Source of the DNA: Helicobacter pylori
Lineage (GTDB): Bacteria; Campylobacterota; Campylobacteria; Campylobacterales; Helicobacteraceae
Assembly (NCBI RefSeq): GCF_030323545.1
Contig: NZ_CP122954.1
Location: 1,543,315-1,607,314 of the forward strand
Reading direction: 5' to 3'
Length of the DNA stretch: 64,000 bases
The position numbers and the translations under genes were made by a program. Shown piece after piece: positions 63,313 to 64,000 of this stretch; within the stretch, counting starts at the first letter, position 1, and every line of letters begins with the position of its first letter. Under the pieces are notes generated by a model. The model was not told the origin of the DNA and made no database searches. It was given only the letters and a program-made list of their open reading frames with translations.

Positions 63313-63849
63313 TTATAAGCTTTTGAGCGTGTCTTCTAAAATTTGTTTGACTTTGGCGTGGTTGTCTTTAAATTCCTTATGCGCATTAAGCCCTACATAG
63401 TTACTCACGCAAAAAATCCCTTTAGCCTTCAAAGAAAAAATTTTAGCCACGCTTAAGACGCTAAAAAACTCCATGTTTTCTAATAAAACGCCCTTTTGAG
63501 CCATTTTTTTAGCGAACATTTCGCTGGTGTGGATGTAGTTACTGCTATTCACACACACCCTTTCAAAAAGAGCTTCCTCTTTGGTTTCTATTTGAATGAA
63601 ATTATCCAAAGGCGTGTAGCTGTTTAAATGGCTAAAACTCTCTTCAACTTGATAGCCACAAACGCTTTCAAACACGCTTAAAAGCTCAATTTCTGGGCTA
63701 TAACTCCCAGCGCTCCCTATAAAAATAAGGCTTTTTGTATCAGGGTTTTTTAAACACATTCTCGTTAAATTAATCGCGCTCTCTATCAAACCCACGCCAA
63801 TAGGCGTCGCTCCCTTTAAAGTTTCATTCCTTCCAGCACAAAGCAGCAT
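63313..63849 (-). CDS. punB: purine nucleoside phosphorylase-like protein (PunB)
   Basis: 178 residues of the nucleoside phosphorylase fold: an N-terminal glycine-rich phosphate loop (LLCAGRNETLKGATPIGVG), then FIGSAGSYSP, and a Glu-Met pair in ENMEFFSVLSVAKIF that resembles the purine-binding EMEA site of PNP/MTA nucleosidases. It is shorter than usual (about 230), as is its H. pylori counterpart HP1530. It is the first gene transcribed away from the DnaA-box region. Confidence 0.75.
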   Translation of the reverse strand: MLLCAGRNETLKGATPIGVGLIESAINLTRMCLKNPDTKSLIFIGSAGSYSPEIELLSVFESVCGYQVEESFSHLNSYTPLDNFIQIETKEEALFERVCVNSSNYIHTSEMFAKKMAQKGVLLENMEFFSVLSVAKIFSLKAKGIFCVSNYVGLNAHKEFKDNHAKVKQILEDTLKSL

Positions 63850-64000
63850 GAAGATCCTTTTTTCGCATCTATTAGATTATTATGAGTAAGCATTATAGAC
63901 AAACCCTTAAAAGAAACACCTTAATTTTAAGGCTTCATTCACATTTCATTCACATGTTATTCCTTTTTCATTCACAACTTATTCACGCTATAATAACGCC
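63850..64000. other. oriC: origin half oriC2: AT-rich segment and phased DnaA boxes
   Basis: At the right edge lie three exact Helicobacter DnaA boxes TCATTCACA (63935-63943, 63946-63954, 63968-63976) and one near match TTATTCACG (63979-63987). Starts are spaced 11, 22 and 11 bp, so all sit on one face of the helix. A degenerate site (TTATTCCTT, 63957-63965) fills the missing register. Between punB and the boxes is AT-rich DNA that could unwind. In H. pylori the bipartite origin flanks dnaA, and this side (between dnaA and HP1530) is oriC2. dnaA itself would lie just beyond the window. Confidence 0.85.

Noticed and set aside
1..64000. tRNA, rRNA or CRISPR loci
   Set aside because: I looked for cloverleaf-like and repeat-spacer patterns in the gaps and saw none; gaps are mostly short. 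A tRNA or CRISPR scan would settle this.

Overview
The window is chromosomal DNA of Helicobacter pylori or a very close relative. The basis is recognition of protein families and gene order: a glmS-thyX-purine phosphorylase block beside DnaA boxes of the Helicobacter type (TCATTCACN), csd1/csd2/ccmA cell-shape genes, fecA3, rocF, a Hor-family porin, AapA/IsoA type I toxin-antitoxin units and several decayed restriction systems. Coding is dense and AT-rich, with many 4-bp (ATGA) overlaps.

Layout. 0-8 kb: metQ, ahpC, a CeuE-type metal-binding protein, ftsW, the basal-body operon flgB-flgC-fliE behind a sigma-54 promoter, and ftsI. 8-10 kb: an ABC-type ATPase coupled to a frameshifted TOPRIM-like gene, resembling an OLD/PARIS-like defence module. 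10-31 kb, mostly minus strand: petABC (bc1 complex), mfd, ccmA-csd1-csd2, folC, lptE, leuS, secF/secD/yajC, nhaA and addA, then rpsB-tsf on the plus strand. 32-35.6 kb: a dead type II cytosine-methylase restriction system, whose nuclease gene carries a 268-bp IS605-like element, converging on a second type II system that looks intact. 35.6-38.3 kb: fbp, rpe, dnaQ. 38.3-40.2 kb: a small cluster of unknown, partly broken genes that may be phage-derived. 40.3-52.4 kb: NFACT protein, recN, nadK, HorL-like porin, a DUF262/DUF1524 (GmrSD-like) gene broken by an amber codon, ald, rocF, fecA3. 52.4-60 kb: a YgjP-like metallopeptidase and a type I restriction locus (hsdR diverging from a frameshifted hsdM, then hsdS). 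60-60.5 kb: two tandem aapA/isoA toxin-antitoxin units. 60.6-64 kb: thyX, glmS, a small gene and a purine phosphorylase, all transcribed away from a phased DnaA-box array (oriC2-like) at the right edge.

Together these are mostly housekeeping modules (envelope growth and division, flagellar rod, respiration, protein export, translation, sugar phosphate and nucleotide metabolism). Accessory islands of defence, toxin and phage-like genes sit between them. At least five accessory genes carry visible inactivating lesions: the TOPRIM gene, the PD-(D/E)XK nuclease, the C5 methylase, the DUF262 protein and hsdM. Two promoters carry A15 tracts at the -35 position, a pattern expected for phase-variable transcription. 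The order tsf | restriction island | fbp ... hsdS | thyX differs from the strain 26695 order as I remember it, and appears closer to J99.
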